In this document: positions 27,280-36,550 of the stretch, in pieces
Numbering within the stretch: the first letter of the stretch is position 1
Layout: every line of letters begins with the position of its first letter
Source: Nakamurella sp. PAMC28650
GTDB lineage: Bacteria > Actinomycetota > Actinomycetes > Mycobacteriales > Nakamurellaceae
Length of the DNA stretch: 64,000 nt
Assembly: GCF_014303395.1 (NCBI RefSeq)
Contig: NZ_CP060298.1
Coordinates: forward strand, 5,103,001 to 5,167,000
Reading direction: 5' to 3'
Translations under genes and position numbers: made by a program
The notes under the pieces: generated by a model
What the model was told of the DNA's origin: nothing
The model's input: the letters and a program-made list of their open reading frames with translations, nothing else
The model's database searches: none

Positions 27280-28905
27280 TCAGAACGCCCCGGACGAAGA
27301 GACGACTGCCTTCAACGTCTTCCAGAGGATGACCAGGTCCGAGGTCAGCGACCAGTTCTCGACGTAGTACGTGTCGAGGCGCACTGTGTCTTCCCACGTC
27401 AGGGTCGACCGACCAGAAACCTGCCATAGTCCGGTCATGCCCGGCCGGACGAGCAGTCGCAACCTGGCCTCGCCGTGATAGGTGGCTACCTCACCCAACA
27501 GCGGCGGCCGAGGCCCGACCAGGCTCATGTCGCCCTTGAAGACGTTGATCAACTGAGGCAACTCGTCGAGGCTGAACCGGCGGATGAACTTGCCGACCCT
27601 GGTGATGCGGGGATCATCCTGCATCTTGAACATCGTCGAGTTCCCGGCGTCACGCTGATGTGTGGTCAGTTCGGACAGTCGGGCTTCCGCGTCCACCACC
27701 ATCGACCTGAACTTGATCATCCTGAACGAGTTGCCATTCAGCCCGGCGCGCTCCTGACGGAACAGCACCGGTCCGGGACTGGTGGTCTTCACTGCCATTG
27801 CCACTCCCAGCATCAGCGGGGAAAACAGCCCGACCAGCAGTGCACTGCCGACAGCGTCGAACGAACGCTTCAGAATCCGATTGGCCCCCCGGTAGGTGGG
27901 ACGGTCGACGTGGATGAGCGGGAGCCCTGCGACGGGCTTGGTGTGTACTCTCGGACCGGCGATATTGGTGAGCGCAGGCGCAAGCACCAACTGGATGTCC
28001 GTCTTCTCGAGTTCCCAGCTCAGCCGACGGACGGCAGCCGGACCGAAGGCCGCCGTCGATGTCACGGCGACGGTGTCCGCGCCGTACTGCAGGGCCGTCA
28101 TGGCCACGTCATCGAGCCCACCGAGAACTGGCACCCCGTCAACCGAAACGCGACCGGTGACCGGATCGATGTTGAGGTCGCCCGAGGAAGCGGTCTGGTG
28201 TACGCAGACTCCGAGCACGCCGTAGCCGGCCAACGGTGCTCGCTGGAGATCGGTCAAGAGTTCGCGCACCGTGCGCAGGTTTCCGACGACGAGGACCTTG
28301 GACATGAATCCACCGTTGAGCCGGCGCGCGTGCAACCACCGGCGCCAAGTGAACCTCGACAACAGAAGGGCCATCAGACCGGCTGGCAACATGACCAGCA
28401 CGTAGGCGCGCGGAAGATGCAGGTCGAAGACGTAGGAGCAGATGGCGATGAAGCCGAACAGGCCAAACGAGGTGTTGACCAGTCGCTTGTATTCCTCCGG
28501 ACCGTGCCCGACCACTTCCGGATCCCTCGTACCCCCCCAGTGCAGCGTGACCATCCAGGCAACGGCCACGAACACAGTCATCGCGATGAACGGCAGCCTG
28601 TCCGGGTCCCGGGAGACTCGAGTGGACAGAGTGCCCATGTGGACCAGGTGGGCCCCGACCGCAGCCCACGTGACCCCGATCAGGTCTCCGAAGAACAGTC
28701 GGTAGGCGTATCGGCTCGCCCAGGCCTTGCGCGGGCCGGACCCGGTGGCCGGAGTAGGCACGCTCTGCCACACCGAATCCGCACGGGACGGCTGAACCTC
28801 GGTACCGGGCTGATCATTCGGCGCTGCAGTGACAGCGGGCCTCGCCGTACTGGACCTGGCTGCGTCCGACAGAGGGTCGGTGCGTGACGGAGTAGTGATA
28901 GTCAT
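27280..28905 (-). CDS. polyprenyl-phosphate sugar-1-phosphate transferase (WbaP/CpsE-type)
   Basis: A 541-residue membrane protein that starts repeat-unit synthesis by moving a sugar-1-phosphate from a UDP-sugar to undecaprenyl phosphate. Four helices lie at about residues 75-190, then a CoA-binding-like region (KVLVVGNLRTVRELL), a fifth hydrophobic segment, and the catalytic domain: ILKRSFDAVGSALL, SPGPVLFRQERAGLNG, FRMIKFRSM, LDELPQLINVFKGDMSLVGP and RPGMTGLWQVSGRS. The domain order is that of full-length WbaP-like enzymes. The first sugar (glucose or galactose) cannot be told. It probably primes the polymer built by the 31-53 kb genes. Confidence 0.93.
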   Translation of the reverse strand: MTITTPSRTDPLSDAARSSTARPAVTAAPNDQPGTEVQPSRADSVWQSVPTPATGSGPRKAWASRYAYRLFFGDLIGVTWAAVGAHLVHMGTLSTRVSRDPDRLPFIAMTVFVAVAWMVTLHWGGTRDPEVVGHGPEEYKRLVNTSFGLFGFIAICSYVFDLHLPRAYVLVMLPAGLMALLLSRFTWRRWLHARRLNGGFMSKVLVVGNLRTVRELLTDLQRAPLAGYGVLGVCVHQTASSGDLNIDPVTGRVSVDGVPVLGGLDDVAMTALQYGADTVAVTSTAAFGPAAVRRLSWELEKTDIQLVLAPALTNIAGPRVHTKPVAGLPLIHVDRPTYRGANRILKRSFDAVGSALLVGLFSPLMLGVAMAVKTTSPGPVLFRQERAGLNGNSFRMIKFRSMVVDAEARLSELTTHQRDAGNSTMFKMQDDPRITRVGKFIRRFSLDELPQLINVFKGDMSLVGPRPPLLGEVATYHGEARLRLLVRPGMTGLWQVSGRSTLTWEDTVRLDTYYVENWSLTSDLVILWKTLKAVVSSSGAF

Positions 28906-29166
28906 ACGAGAGCCCGTCTGTCGGGACTGCAGTGCATCATCGATTGCTCCACTTTCGCCGGCACAGGGTTCACTCGAGATCGCCGACGTCGCCCGACACG
29001 CTTACCGACGGTAATTTATTCACCGCCGTCACGATAGCGCGACCCTGCCTAAACGGGAAGAAAACAACCCACCAGTCACCTGTTCGGGCAATTTTTCGTC
29101 ACAGTGAGTGAAAGAGGGCGGACACAGCGGCACGGCGAGTCCCGGGGATTTGGTCGCCGTCCAGAT
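28906..29166 (-). other. leader region of the sugar transferase gene
   Basis: 261 bp with a relatively AT-rich patch (29000-29100). No gene and no recognisable riboswitch. It probably carries the promoter of the sugar transferase gene. Confidence 0.4.
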
Positions 29167-29616
29167 TCAGCCGCTGCTAGCGACCCGAATCTCAGGTTCG
29201 ACCAAGCTCGACAGCACGCGACGTATCACGGTGCTCGACGTGTGGACCGTGTAGGGGAAGTAGACGACCTGGACCCCGGCAGCGGCAAAGTCGGATTCGA
29301 GCTTGGCTCCCTTCGGAGTGCCACGCCAGTCATCACCCTTGAAGATGTGCGTGAAGCGGATGTCTGCCCATGAGTCGAGCTTGTCCGGAGTCATCTCCGC
29401 GTGGACTTCATCCACGAATCGAATGTTCCCGACGATCTCCATACGTTCGGCCAGCGAGATCACGGGCCGTCGCCCCTTGGTCAGTTCGCACATCTCGTCC
29501 GACACGACACCTGCAACGAGATAGTCGCATTGCGACTTCGCTTGACGCAGGATGTTTAGGTGTCCGACGTGGAACAGGTCGTACGCACCAGGGGCGTAAC
29601 CGATACGGACTGCCAC
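29167..29616 (-). CDS. TagD/GCT-like cytidylyltransferase family protein
   Basis: A 149-residue nucleotidyltransferase. The class signature is GAYDLFHVGHLNILRQAK (H16-x-G-H19), followed by VISLAERMEIV, FKGDDWRGTPKG and a terminal SSTVIRR resembling the RTxGISTT motif. Family members activate glycerol 3-phosphate, ethanolamine phosphate or similar with CTP or ATP; this suggests a phospho-alcohol substituent on the polymer. GTG 29616 follows AGGGGA. No transferase for the product was identified here. The longer upstream reading frame is not coding. Confidence 0.85.
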   Translation of the reverse strand: MAVRIGYAPGAYDLFHVGHLNILRQAKSQCDYLVAGVVSDEMCELTKGRRPVISLAERMEIVGNIRFVDEVHAEMTPDKLDSWADIRFTHIFKGDDWRGTPKGAKLESDFAAAGVQVVYFPYTVHTSSTVIRRVLSSLVEPEIRVASSG

Positions 29617-30006
29617 TGTGATTCCCCTACTCGTCGGTTGGTCTTGCCGAGGGGGCAGCCTTGCCCTCCGCCCAGTCAGCCCCGACAACTGACGGCCCAT
29701 CGGATGTGATGGATAATAACCGACCTGGCCCTCCTTGTGCCTGGCGACCACTCCTTCGGGTGAGATGTCCAGGACACATGTCAACCCAGAGTGAGCAATC
29801 AAGTTCTCGTCGTCGACATGTGGCATCTCGACCGAACGGCCCATCGGCATCCGCCCCCACACCTGGAACAGGAGACCAGACGGTCGTTCGCCAATCGGGT
29901 TGGCAACCAAGGTCCAGAGTCCAAGGCAAGGCCGGGTCCCGCGCATGGCTCGGCAGCCGTCAGCCATATTGGTGGCTTGCGAACCGCGGGCCCGGACGGA
30001 GAGACG
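29617..30006. other. divergent intergenic region
   Basis: 390 bp between the cytidylyltransferase and phosphatase genes. It holds an AT-rich GATAATA block (29712-29718) that could serve as a -10 on either strand, and a hairpin-like GAGGG/CCCTC near 29650-29670 in the leader of the cytidylyltransferase. No gene is supported. Confidence 0.45.
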
Positions 30007-30639
30007 TTGACGAAGCAGGACGCACCACCGAGTTTGCGGGTACTGCTGGTGTGCACGGCAAACATCTGCCGTTCGCCCATGGCCGAGTTCCTGATGAAGC
30101 AGGCCGTGCTTGAGCGGTGGGGACGACGGACCGCAGGACAGATCCTCGTCAGGTCGGCCGGTCTCCACGCCCGCGAGGGCGTCTCCATCCATCCCTTTGC
30201 AAGGACCGCCGTCGGTGAGCCGCCCGATCGGGAGGATGACCGACCGCTCGGTGATGCGCGCACGCAGTGGTTCGAGAACTTTCGGAGTCAGAGGGTGACC
30301 GCCGAATTGATCACTGACTCCGATCTCATACTGACTGCGACCAGGGACCATCGCTCTGAAGTCGTCGGTCTTGTCCCTTCCGCCCTCAGGAGGAGCTTCA
30401 CCATCCGCCAGATTGCATCTCTTCTGGTCTCAGCCGAGCCCGTGGACATGAGCGGACCGACGGCCATCGGCACGGCCATCATCGAACGCGTGCAACGAGC
30501 GCGGGCGCACATACCGCCAGGAGGACCCGATGACGACCTGGTCGACCCGATCGGACACCCGATCGAAGTCTTTCAATCTTGCGCTTCCATCATTCGTCGC
30601 AGTGTGGATTCGATTCTCGAAGCCCTGAGGCCCAGCTGA
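30007..30639 (+). CDS. low-molecular-weight protein-tyrosine phosphatase-like protein
   Basis: A 210-residue LMW-PTP. The P-loop CTANICRSP is at 16-24 (nucleophile C16, R22), right after the first beta strand (RVLLV), and a late Asp-Pro (DDLVDPIGHP) is placed as the general acid. Such phosphatases (Wzb) remove phosphate from BY-kinases in polysaccharide export; the likely substrate is the protein at 35032-36516. The start is inferred as TTG 30007, preceded by GGAGAG; an open frame runs further upstream but lacks the fold. It is slightly long for the family because of a middle insertion (residues about 50-90). Confidence 0.82.
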   Translation: MTKQDAPPSLRVLLVCTANICRSPMAEFLMKQAVLERWGRRTAGQILVRSAGLHAREGVSIHPFARTAVGEPPDREDDRPLGDARTQWFENFRSQRVTAELITDSDLILTATRDHRSEVVGLVPSALRRSFTIRQIASLLVSAEPVDMSGPTAIGTAIIERVQRARAHIPPGGPDDDLVDPIGHPIEVFQSCASIIRRSVDSILEALRPS

Positions 30640-31370
30640 TCCGTGGCAGCCGGGATCGGTTACGGGCCGCCCAACTTCCGGCTCGATCCGCCGCCGCGAG
30701 CTGCACTCGGCGTGCAACCAGGCCAACCAGATGCACCGACATCCGATATGTCTGACTTGGGCTAATCCTCGCTGCGGCTATCAGCTTGCCCCAGATAGCC
30801 CGTAGTGGAGATCAAATCCCGGCCATACGCGTCATTTCCACCCTTTTGCGAACCCCCGCTTCACTGAGTCCGTTTGTTACGGAAAGCACTGATGAAACGT
30901 CCAGGTTCACCCTGATAGACCAGCAACCTCGGGTTGGCCCGCATGCGTGACTATAAACGCTAGACCATCAGAGCGTTCACCGCACCGCCGGTGGCTTAGT
31001 TCGGTCGCACATATCCTCGTTGCGAAGACCCAATCCCGCCTCGATCGTGTTAGGAAACATTTCGATAACGCTAGACTTCGTCAGGACCAACGATCGACCT
31101 ACCCACCGGAAATGACTCAGGTGCATCGACAGTCATCTGCTTCGGCTCATCTATTGATCTTGACCCGGGAGACAGCTTGAGTCGTGAATAGACCGGCCTG
31201 ACGTAATCTGTTGCGCTCGAGGTCATTTGTTGCGCCGGAGTTAACTAGCGGTCACGAACACGATCCACTGAACCATCCCCCACGATCCGTTCTTCAGCGA
31301 CGAGGCAGTCGTCTCGTCGTCTGTCTGCGTGCCCCACGACGGTCAACATCAGGACAGGACACACTTCAGC
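30640..31370. other. 731-bp region without a recognisable gene
   Basis: It has lower GC content than the coding parts and short open frames with non-coding composition, the longest forward one (30947-31180) being unconvincing. I see no tRNA, repeat array or riboswitch. It likely carries the promoter and leader of the second beta-helix gene; an unannotated small RNA is possible but not supported. Confidence 0.5.
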
Positions 31371-32393
31371 ATGCAAAAGCGATCCGCCAGACACAGCAGC
31401 TCGACGAGCCTGACCCGGCGCAATGTGCTCCGTTTGGCTTATGCCGCAGTGCCCGCTGCGGCCGCCGTCGCTCTTCCCCGCCTGGTCGGGACCGCGGCAG
31501 CCGCGTCTTATATCAAGCCGGATTGGTCGAATACGGGGATCCCGGTCGGCACGAATCTGACTGTGCACCGCGGTGACATCGTCGTCACGACACCGGGCAC
31601 GGTGATTGATTCCATGGACGTCTACGGCTACATCAAGGTGCGCGCCGCCAACGTGACCATCCGACGCACCCGGGTTCGCGGCACCGGAACTGTTGCATTC
31701 AACACGGCCCTCATCGACTGCAACCATTCCGCCGTAAGCAATGCCGTGATCGAGGACTGCCTGCTGGTCCCTGACTCTCCATCGGTGTGGGTGGACGGAG
31801 TCATCGGTAAGGAGTTCACTGCCCGATGGAACAACGTCTACAACACCTGCGATGGCTTCGGTGTCTACAACGCCCAAAACTGGGCCGGCGCATGCAACGT
31901 CACCATCGAGAGCAACTTCATCCATGATCTGGTCTTTTTCTCCAAAGATCCCAACCACTCCAACGGGACCCACAACGATGGCATTCAGATTCAGGGTGGA
32001 TCGAATGTCAACATTCTCGGAAACAATATTCTCATGTTCTATTCGCGAGGGAAGGGGACGCTCGACTACGCGTCTCGCGCCGGTGGCAATGGAATCCTGG
32101 TCGGTGCAAACCTTGCCTCGGTCACCGCCAGCCAAATCACCAACAACTGGCTCAACGGTGGTATCGACGGCATGTATATCCTTCGCGGGAAGTCATCGAG
32201 CATGAGATTCGGATCTGTTTCCGGCAACCGTTTCGGTCGCGATCAGTTCGGATTTTCCGGCGGTGCGTCGACCTACCAGATCAGAGTGCAATCGGGCGTG
32301 ACGTTCAACAACGCACTGACCGCCAACTACTGGCAGAATTCGGGTCTACCCCTGGCTGTGAGCCGAACAGGCGGAATCCGCTACGACTACTGA
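31371..32393 (+). CDS. secreted right-handed beta-helix protein (paralogue 2)
   Basis: A 340-residue exported protein. The N-terminus has a Tat motif (SLTRRNVLRL, RR at 16-17), a hydrophobic segment and an Ala-rich cleavage region near 45. The beta-helix rungs match paralogue 1: PGTVIDSMDVYG, VRAANVTIRRT, NAVIEDCLLV, EFTARWNNVYNTCDGFG, NVTIESNFIHDL, THNDGIQIQGG. The N-terminal region before residue 60 is much shorter than in paralogue 1. It could act as a lyase or hydrolase on the locus polysaccharide. ATG 31371 follows an AGGAC-type sequence. It is convergent with the acyltransferase gene. Confidence 0.76.
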   Translation: MQKRSARHSSSTSLTRRNVLRLAYAAVPAAAAVALPRLVGTAAAASYIKPDWSNTGIPVGTNLTVHRGDIVVTTPGTVIDSMDVYGYIKVRAANVTIRRTRVRGTGTVAFNTALIDCNHSAVSNAVIEDCLLVPDSPSVWVDGVIGKEFTARWNNVYNTCDGFGVYNAQNWAGACNVTIESNFIHDLVFFSKDPNHSNGTHNDGIQIQGGSNVNILGNNILMFYSRGKGTLDYASRAGGNGILVGANLASVTASQITNNWLNGGIDGMYILRGKSSSMRFGSVSGNRFGRDQFGFSGGASTYQIRVQSGVTFNNALTANYWQNSGLPLAVSRTGGIRYDY

Positions 32394-32426
32394 ATTCTAG
32401 GAGAACCGGTCCTCCCTGTGCCGGCC

Positions 32427-34529
32427 CTAACCCGCAGAGGGCATGCCTACCTTGATCAGCGCGGAGCCTAACGAATGGGACAGCGAACGGGCGAATGTGG
32501 CCGTCATGTGGTTGTCGTCCAGGTAGACCAAGACCTTGCCGATGACTGCGCTGCACATTCCTGCCGTGCAGAACGAACCACTCACGTCGACCAGCTTGGC
32601 ATCAGGCGTGAGCGCGGCGGCCGCGCCCATCAGATCAAATTTCTGCGACGGTCCCTGGGCGAAGTCACACTTGGGTGATGCGCCGTTGGCATAGACGCAT
32701 GGCGGGATATCTCCCTTTCCGGCGTTGTCGGGCTGAGGAATGTCGCGAAGTGCGATCACTTCGCTGCCCGCCGACAACAACTTCGACCACGCCTTCGCAA
32801 TGCCTTCGGCAACCCCCGGGACCTCGGAACTCCTGAAGTTTCCGGCTGGACTCCGCCCACTCACGAGGATGAATTTGAGATGGGCGACCGGCAACAGGGA
32901 GCTCAGCCTGCTGTTCCACAGCCCACATGCGTTGGAGGTGATGGTCGCCGTCAGAGTGCAGCCCGACATCAGATAGGTGGTTAATTGCCAGTTGTTGGCA
33001 TCTGCCACCGGGATGAGCGCAGGTAGCCACTGGGTCGCGTGGGAGTCGCCCACCAGTGCCACGCTGACTGCGTCGGCCCGACTGGAGCCGAAAGTGCAGG
33101 TGATGACATCCGACCTAGAGACTCGCTGCTGACAGCGTTCGTAGGGGAAGTCGTCGGTCGCGATGAGCGGACTGGGCACGATCTCCGTTAGAGGGACGGT
33201 TGCGGCCGAACAGCTGGAATCACCGTTCATCACCTCGGCACCGAAGCAGGACGGCACGTTCGCACTCGTCGCCGCGAGGGCGGCGCGTGCGGACGATACG
33301 GGCCCACGCAACGACAGCCAGCCCGATCCGGCTAAGACCACGACCAACGCCATGAAGGCAGCCCCAGCAACGTAGACGAATCGATCTCGCTGCAGCTGCG
33401 CACGCCAGGCGACGGGCCCACGGCCGCTACGCGCATCACGGATCGGGTCTTCGATCAACAACTTCGAAACTGCGGCCAAGACAATTGCGACTAGAAGGAC
33501 GATGGCCTTGGCCGGGGTCGTCAGGGCCATCCCGGTGACGGCGGGCACCAGCACGATCAGCGGCCAATGCCACAAGTACAGCGAATACGAGATGTCGCCG
33601 AGGTACTGCACCGGCTGAAGGGCAAAGAGCCGCTGCGGCCCGATCCATGCCGATGTTGAGCCCCCGGCGATCACCGCTGCCGCTCCGAGGACGGGTATGG
33701 AGGCAGCCGACCCCGGGAAGCTGGTATCACCCGAGTAGACCAGAGACGACCAGGCGATGAGGGCCAGGCCCATCCAGGACAAGGCAGCACGAGCGGGGGG
33801 CGAGACCTTGATGTGTTTGATGCCGACCGCTAGGGCTCCGCCTACCCCGAACTCCCACAGACGGGCGAAGATATCGAAGTAGGCGAACTTGGCGTCGGCT
33901 GCGGTGGATAGTACGGAGTAGGCCAGGCTGCCCCCGATCAGAACCAAAAGGAGTGTCGCGACGGCCTTCGTACGTCTGGCCCTGAACATCAAACCCGTGC
34001 CGAGAAGCAGAATCGGCCAAATGATGTAGAACTGCTCCTCCACGGACAAGGACCAGTAGTGCTGGACGGGGCTGGCTCCGGCGCCGGCGGCAAGGTAGTC
34101 GGTTGAACTCGAGGCCAAGGACCAATTTTCGAAGTACAGGCCGCTGGCCACTATCTCTCGGAGGTAGAGCTCCCAATTCACTCTCGACACCAGTGTGAGC
34201 GTCAAAATCGCAGTAAGCACCAGGACGACCAGTGCAGCAGGGAGGATCCTGACGATTCGCCGCAGATAGAAGTCGCTCAGCGACGCTCCCAGACTGCGGG
34301 CACCAGGTGCGTTTCGCAGGATGTGACCCGTCATGAGGAAGCCCGATATGACGAAGAACACGTCGACACCGATGAACCCACCGCTGAGGCGGGTCGGCCA
34401 CAGGTGATATCCGACGACCAAAAGCACCGCCAAGGCTCGAAGAGCCTGGATCTGGGTCAACAGGCCTGGTCTCGTCTCGGCCACCAACGAGTGCCGGTTC
34501 CGAGCCTTTGGCGCGACGATCTCGGTCAT
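32427..34529 (-). CDS. acyltransferase-3 / SGNH O-acyltransferase (OafA-like), copy 1
   Basis: A 700-residue membrane O-acyltransferase. The N-terminal AT3 domain has about ten helices (IQALRALAVLLVVGYHLWP, GGFIGVDVFFVISGFLMTG, SPVQHYWSLSVEEQFYIIWP, ISYSLYLWHWPLIVL); the C-terminal periplasmic SGNH domain (about 430-700) has GDSHATQW and LDDNHMT, giving the Ser, Asp and His. It would O-acetylate a glycan at the cell surface, as OafA does. The start is taken as ATG 34529, which fits the short cytoplasmic N-terminus; ATG 34586 is possible. It shares architecture with copy 2, but the sequences differ, so different sugars or positions are likely. Confidence 0.9.
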   Translation of the reverse strand: MTEIVAPKARNRHSLVAETRPGLLTQIQALRALAVLLVVGYHLWPTRLSGGFIGVDVFFVISGFLMTGHILRNAPGARSLGASLSDFYLRRIVRILPAALVVLVLTAILTLTLVSRVNWELYLREIVASGLYFENWSLASSSTDYLAAGAGASPVQHYWSLSVEEQFYIIWPILLLGTGLMFRARRTKAVATLLLVLIGGSLAYSVLSTAADAKFAYFDIFARLWEFGVGGALAVGIKHIKVSPPARAALSWMGLALIAWSSLVYSGDTSFPGSAASIPVLGAAAVIAGGSTSAWIGPQRLFALQPVQYLGDISYSLYLWHWPLIVLVPAVTGMALTTPAKAIVLLVAIVLAAVSKLLIEDPIRDARSGRGPVAWRAQLQRDRFVYVAGAAFMALVVVLAGSGWLSLRGPVSSARAALAATSANVPSCFGAEVMNGDSSCSAATVPLTEIVPSPLIATDDFPYERCQQRVSRSDVITCTFGSSRADAVSVALVGDSHATQWLPALIPVADANNWQLTTYLMSGCTLTATITSNACGLWNSRLSSLLPVAHLKFILVSGRSPAGNFRSSEVPGVAEGIAKAWSKLLSAGSEVIALRDIPQPDNAGKGDIPPCVYANGASPKCDFAQGPSQKFDLMGAAAALTPDAKLVDVSGSFCTAGMCSAVIGKVLVYLDDNHMTATFARSLSHSLGSALIKVGMPSAG

Positions 34530-35031
34530 GATCCCCGTCACCAGCCTTCCTCGAGAATTTGCGACCTCGCTGCGATAACCGGCCATGGGCGCACCGCGGT
34601 CGTTCAGCGGGAGCGCGGCGTCCGTTTTGACGGTGAGGATCGATGTATGTTAGCAGTCGATGTTATCGGGCCATCCGTGTGATCAACGGAGTGAAGCATC
34701 TGCCCGATTGGGTGAATGGGGATGCCCTTCGCCTCCGCAATGGCTACGATTTGTGACTGGACGAGTTGATCAGTTGCGCCTGGCGACCGGGGGTCTCTGC
34801 ATGGGTCGCGCGGGATCGCGGGTGGTGACACACCCGGTACAGCGGCGCCGGGCCGCCGGATCTCGGTCTGCTTGGTCTTGAGGACCTGTTCGATCCGCAG
34901 CACACGGTGCTCAACTCACAGAGTCGGTACTGTTCAGCTGCAAAAGTCCACAGTGGCCCCCGAGTAGGGGGCCGAACTTACGGGCGGGGGCCACCTTGCT
35001 CTCGCGGTCGCGACGGAAGGCGGCGTCAGGT
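34530..35031. other. divergent intergenic region before the BY-kinase gene
   Basis: 502 bp between the first acyltransferase and the Wzz/BY-kinase gene, with no supported gene. Its right part carries the alternative hairpins described at 34953-34994. Confidence 0.5.
34953..34994 (+). promoter_or_regulatory. mutually exclusive hairpins before the BY-kinase gene
   Basis: GTGGCCCCC (34953-34961) can pair with GGGGGCC (34967-34973, 5-nt loop) or with GGGGGCCAC (34986-34994, 9 bp). The start codon lies 38 bp later. If transcribed this is an attenuator-like arrangement; if not, it is a GC-rich operator. No transcription start is known. Confidence 0.5.
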
Positions 35032-36516
35032 ATGGCGGTCATGAATCTTCGGGGCTACCTCAGGGCGATCCGGAAGTACTGGATGCTCGTGCTTCTCCTC
35101 ACAGTCCTGGGGACCCTGGCAGCAACCGGCCTCACGCTGAGCACCGATCCCAAGTACGCGAGCACGGTGACCTTCTTCGTTTCGAGTCAGACCAGCAGCA
35201 GCCAGACTGCTCTGCAGGCCGACCAGTTCGCACAGCGTCGCATCAACTCCTACGCCGGGGTAATGGTTAGCGACCGGATGGCCGACCTCATCATCAAGAA
35301 AGCAAATCTGAGTTTGACCCCGGCCGAGGTGAAGAGCGAGATCAGTGCCACGACTGATGTCAATACCGTTCTGCTCACCGCAACGGTCATCGACACATCA
35401 CCTGACCGATCGTTGGCCATCGCGAATGCGATCTCCACTGAACTCAATGGCGTCGTGAACGGGTTGGACAATCCCGGGTCGACCAAGACCACAACTTTCC
35501 TGAACGCGATCACCGGTCCGACGCTGAACACGACCCCGGTGTCACCGAAGAAGACGCTCAACATCGGCCTCGGATTTCTGGTCGGGTTGGCCCTGGGGGT
35601 CTCCGCCGCCATCGTCCGAGAGCTGATGGATGTCACCGTACGTACCGCTGACGTGATGCAGACCCTGTCCAAGCGGCCTGTCCTGGCCACAGTCGCGCTC
35701 GATGCGGCGACGGCCAAATCACCAGTGTTGGTTCGCACGACCGTCAGATCCCCTCGAGGCGAGGCTTTCCGCCAACTCCGCACAAGTCTCAAGTTCATCC
35801 ACGTCGACCAGCCACTGAAGGTCGTCGTGGTGTCCTCCTCTGTCGCGTCCGAGGGTAAATCGCTGACCGCGGCCAACCTGGCTCTGGTTTTCGCAGAAGC
35901 GGGACAACGGGTGCTGCTGATCGAGGCAGACCTTCGCCAGCCTCGCGCGGCGGACTACCTCGGTCTCGAACGTGCCGTGGGACTGAGCAACGTGCTGGCC
36001 GGGGAACTCGGGGTCGACGACGTCCTGCAACCCTGGGGAGACAGCGGACTCACCCTGCTGGCCAGCGGTTCCATCCCGCCGAACCCCTCCGAGCTGCTTG
36101 GTAGCAATGCGATGGCAGACCTGATGGTCGCCTTGCGAGCTCGGTTCGACATGATTCTCGTCGATTCGCCCCCGGTCCTGCCCGTGACGGACGCGGTCGT
36201 CCTGTCCGCTGTGGCGGACGGCATCCTGATGGTGGTCCACTACGGGAGAACCACCCGCGCGCAGTTCACCTCGGCAATCACCGCCTTGGATGCGGTCGAT
36301 GCCAAGCTGATTGGAACGGTGCTCAACATGGCGCCGGTCAAGGACATTCCCAGCGGGTATGGAGGCTACCGGTACGCCGAGGAAGCGAAGATCCCGGCCG
36401 CGGCGACGAAGAAGAGGACGCAAGCGGCCGTCACGACGCCCACTCCCGACTCAGTGCGACGACGACGCGCCACGGAAGACCTACCGACCAAGACAGAGTC
36501 GCCTACCCGAAACTGA
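35032..36516 (+). CDS. Wzz/BY-kinase polysaccharide co-polymerase (Wzc/CapB-like)
   Basis: A 494-residue inner-membrane protein. Residues about 1-210 are a Wzz domain with two helices (near 20-40 and 180-205) around an extracytoplasmic loop; residues about 230-450 are a BY-kinase. Walker A is VASEGKSLTAANLA (K276), Walker A' VLLIEADLRQP, and Walker B MILVDSPPV. Tyrosines Y443, Y446 and Y448 form a small cluster at the C-terminus, a likely autophosphorylation site. Chain length and export would respond to phosphorylation, with the phosphatase at 30007 as partner. The start may be ATG 35032 or 35041. It is convergent with the methyltransferase. Confidence 0.92.
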   Translation: MAVMNLRGYLRAIRKYWMLVLLLTVLGTLAATGLTLSTDPKYASTVTFFVSSQTSSSQTALQADQFAQRRINSYAGVMVSDRMADLIIKKANLSLTPAEVKSEISATTDVNTVLLTATVIDTSPDRSLAIANAISTELNGVVNGLDNPGSTKTTTFLNAITGPTLNTTPVSPKKTLNIGLGFLVGLALGVSAAIVRELMDVTVRTADVMQTLSKRPVLATVALDAATAKSPVLVRTTVRSPRGEAFRQLRTSLKFIHVDQPLKVVVVSSSVASEGKSLTAANLALVFAEAGQRVLLIEADLRQPRAADYLGLERAVGLSNVLAGELGVDDVLQPWGDSGLTLLASGSIPPNPSELLGSNAMADLMVALRARFDMILVDSPPVLPVTDAVVLSAVADGILMVVHYGRTTRAQFTSAITALDAVDAKLIGTVLNMAPVKDIPSGYGGYRYAEEAKIPAAATKKRTQAAVTTPTPDSVRRRRATEDLPTKTESPTRN

Positions 36517-36550
36517 TGTGGACCGATTGCATGATGGTCAGTTTTCCAGG

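Noticed and set aside
30947-31180. 77-residue forward ORF in the 731-bp gap
   Set aside because: No ribosome binding site, no protein-like composition and no domain.
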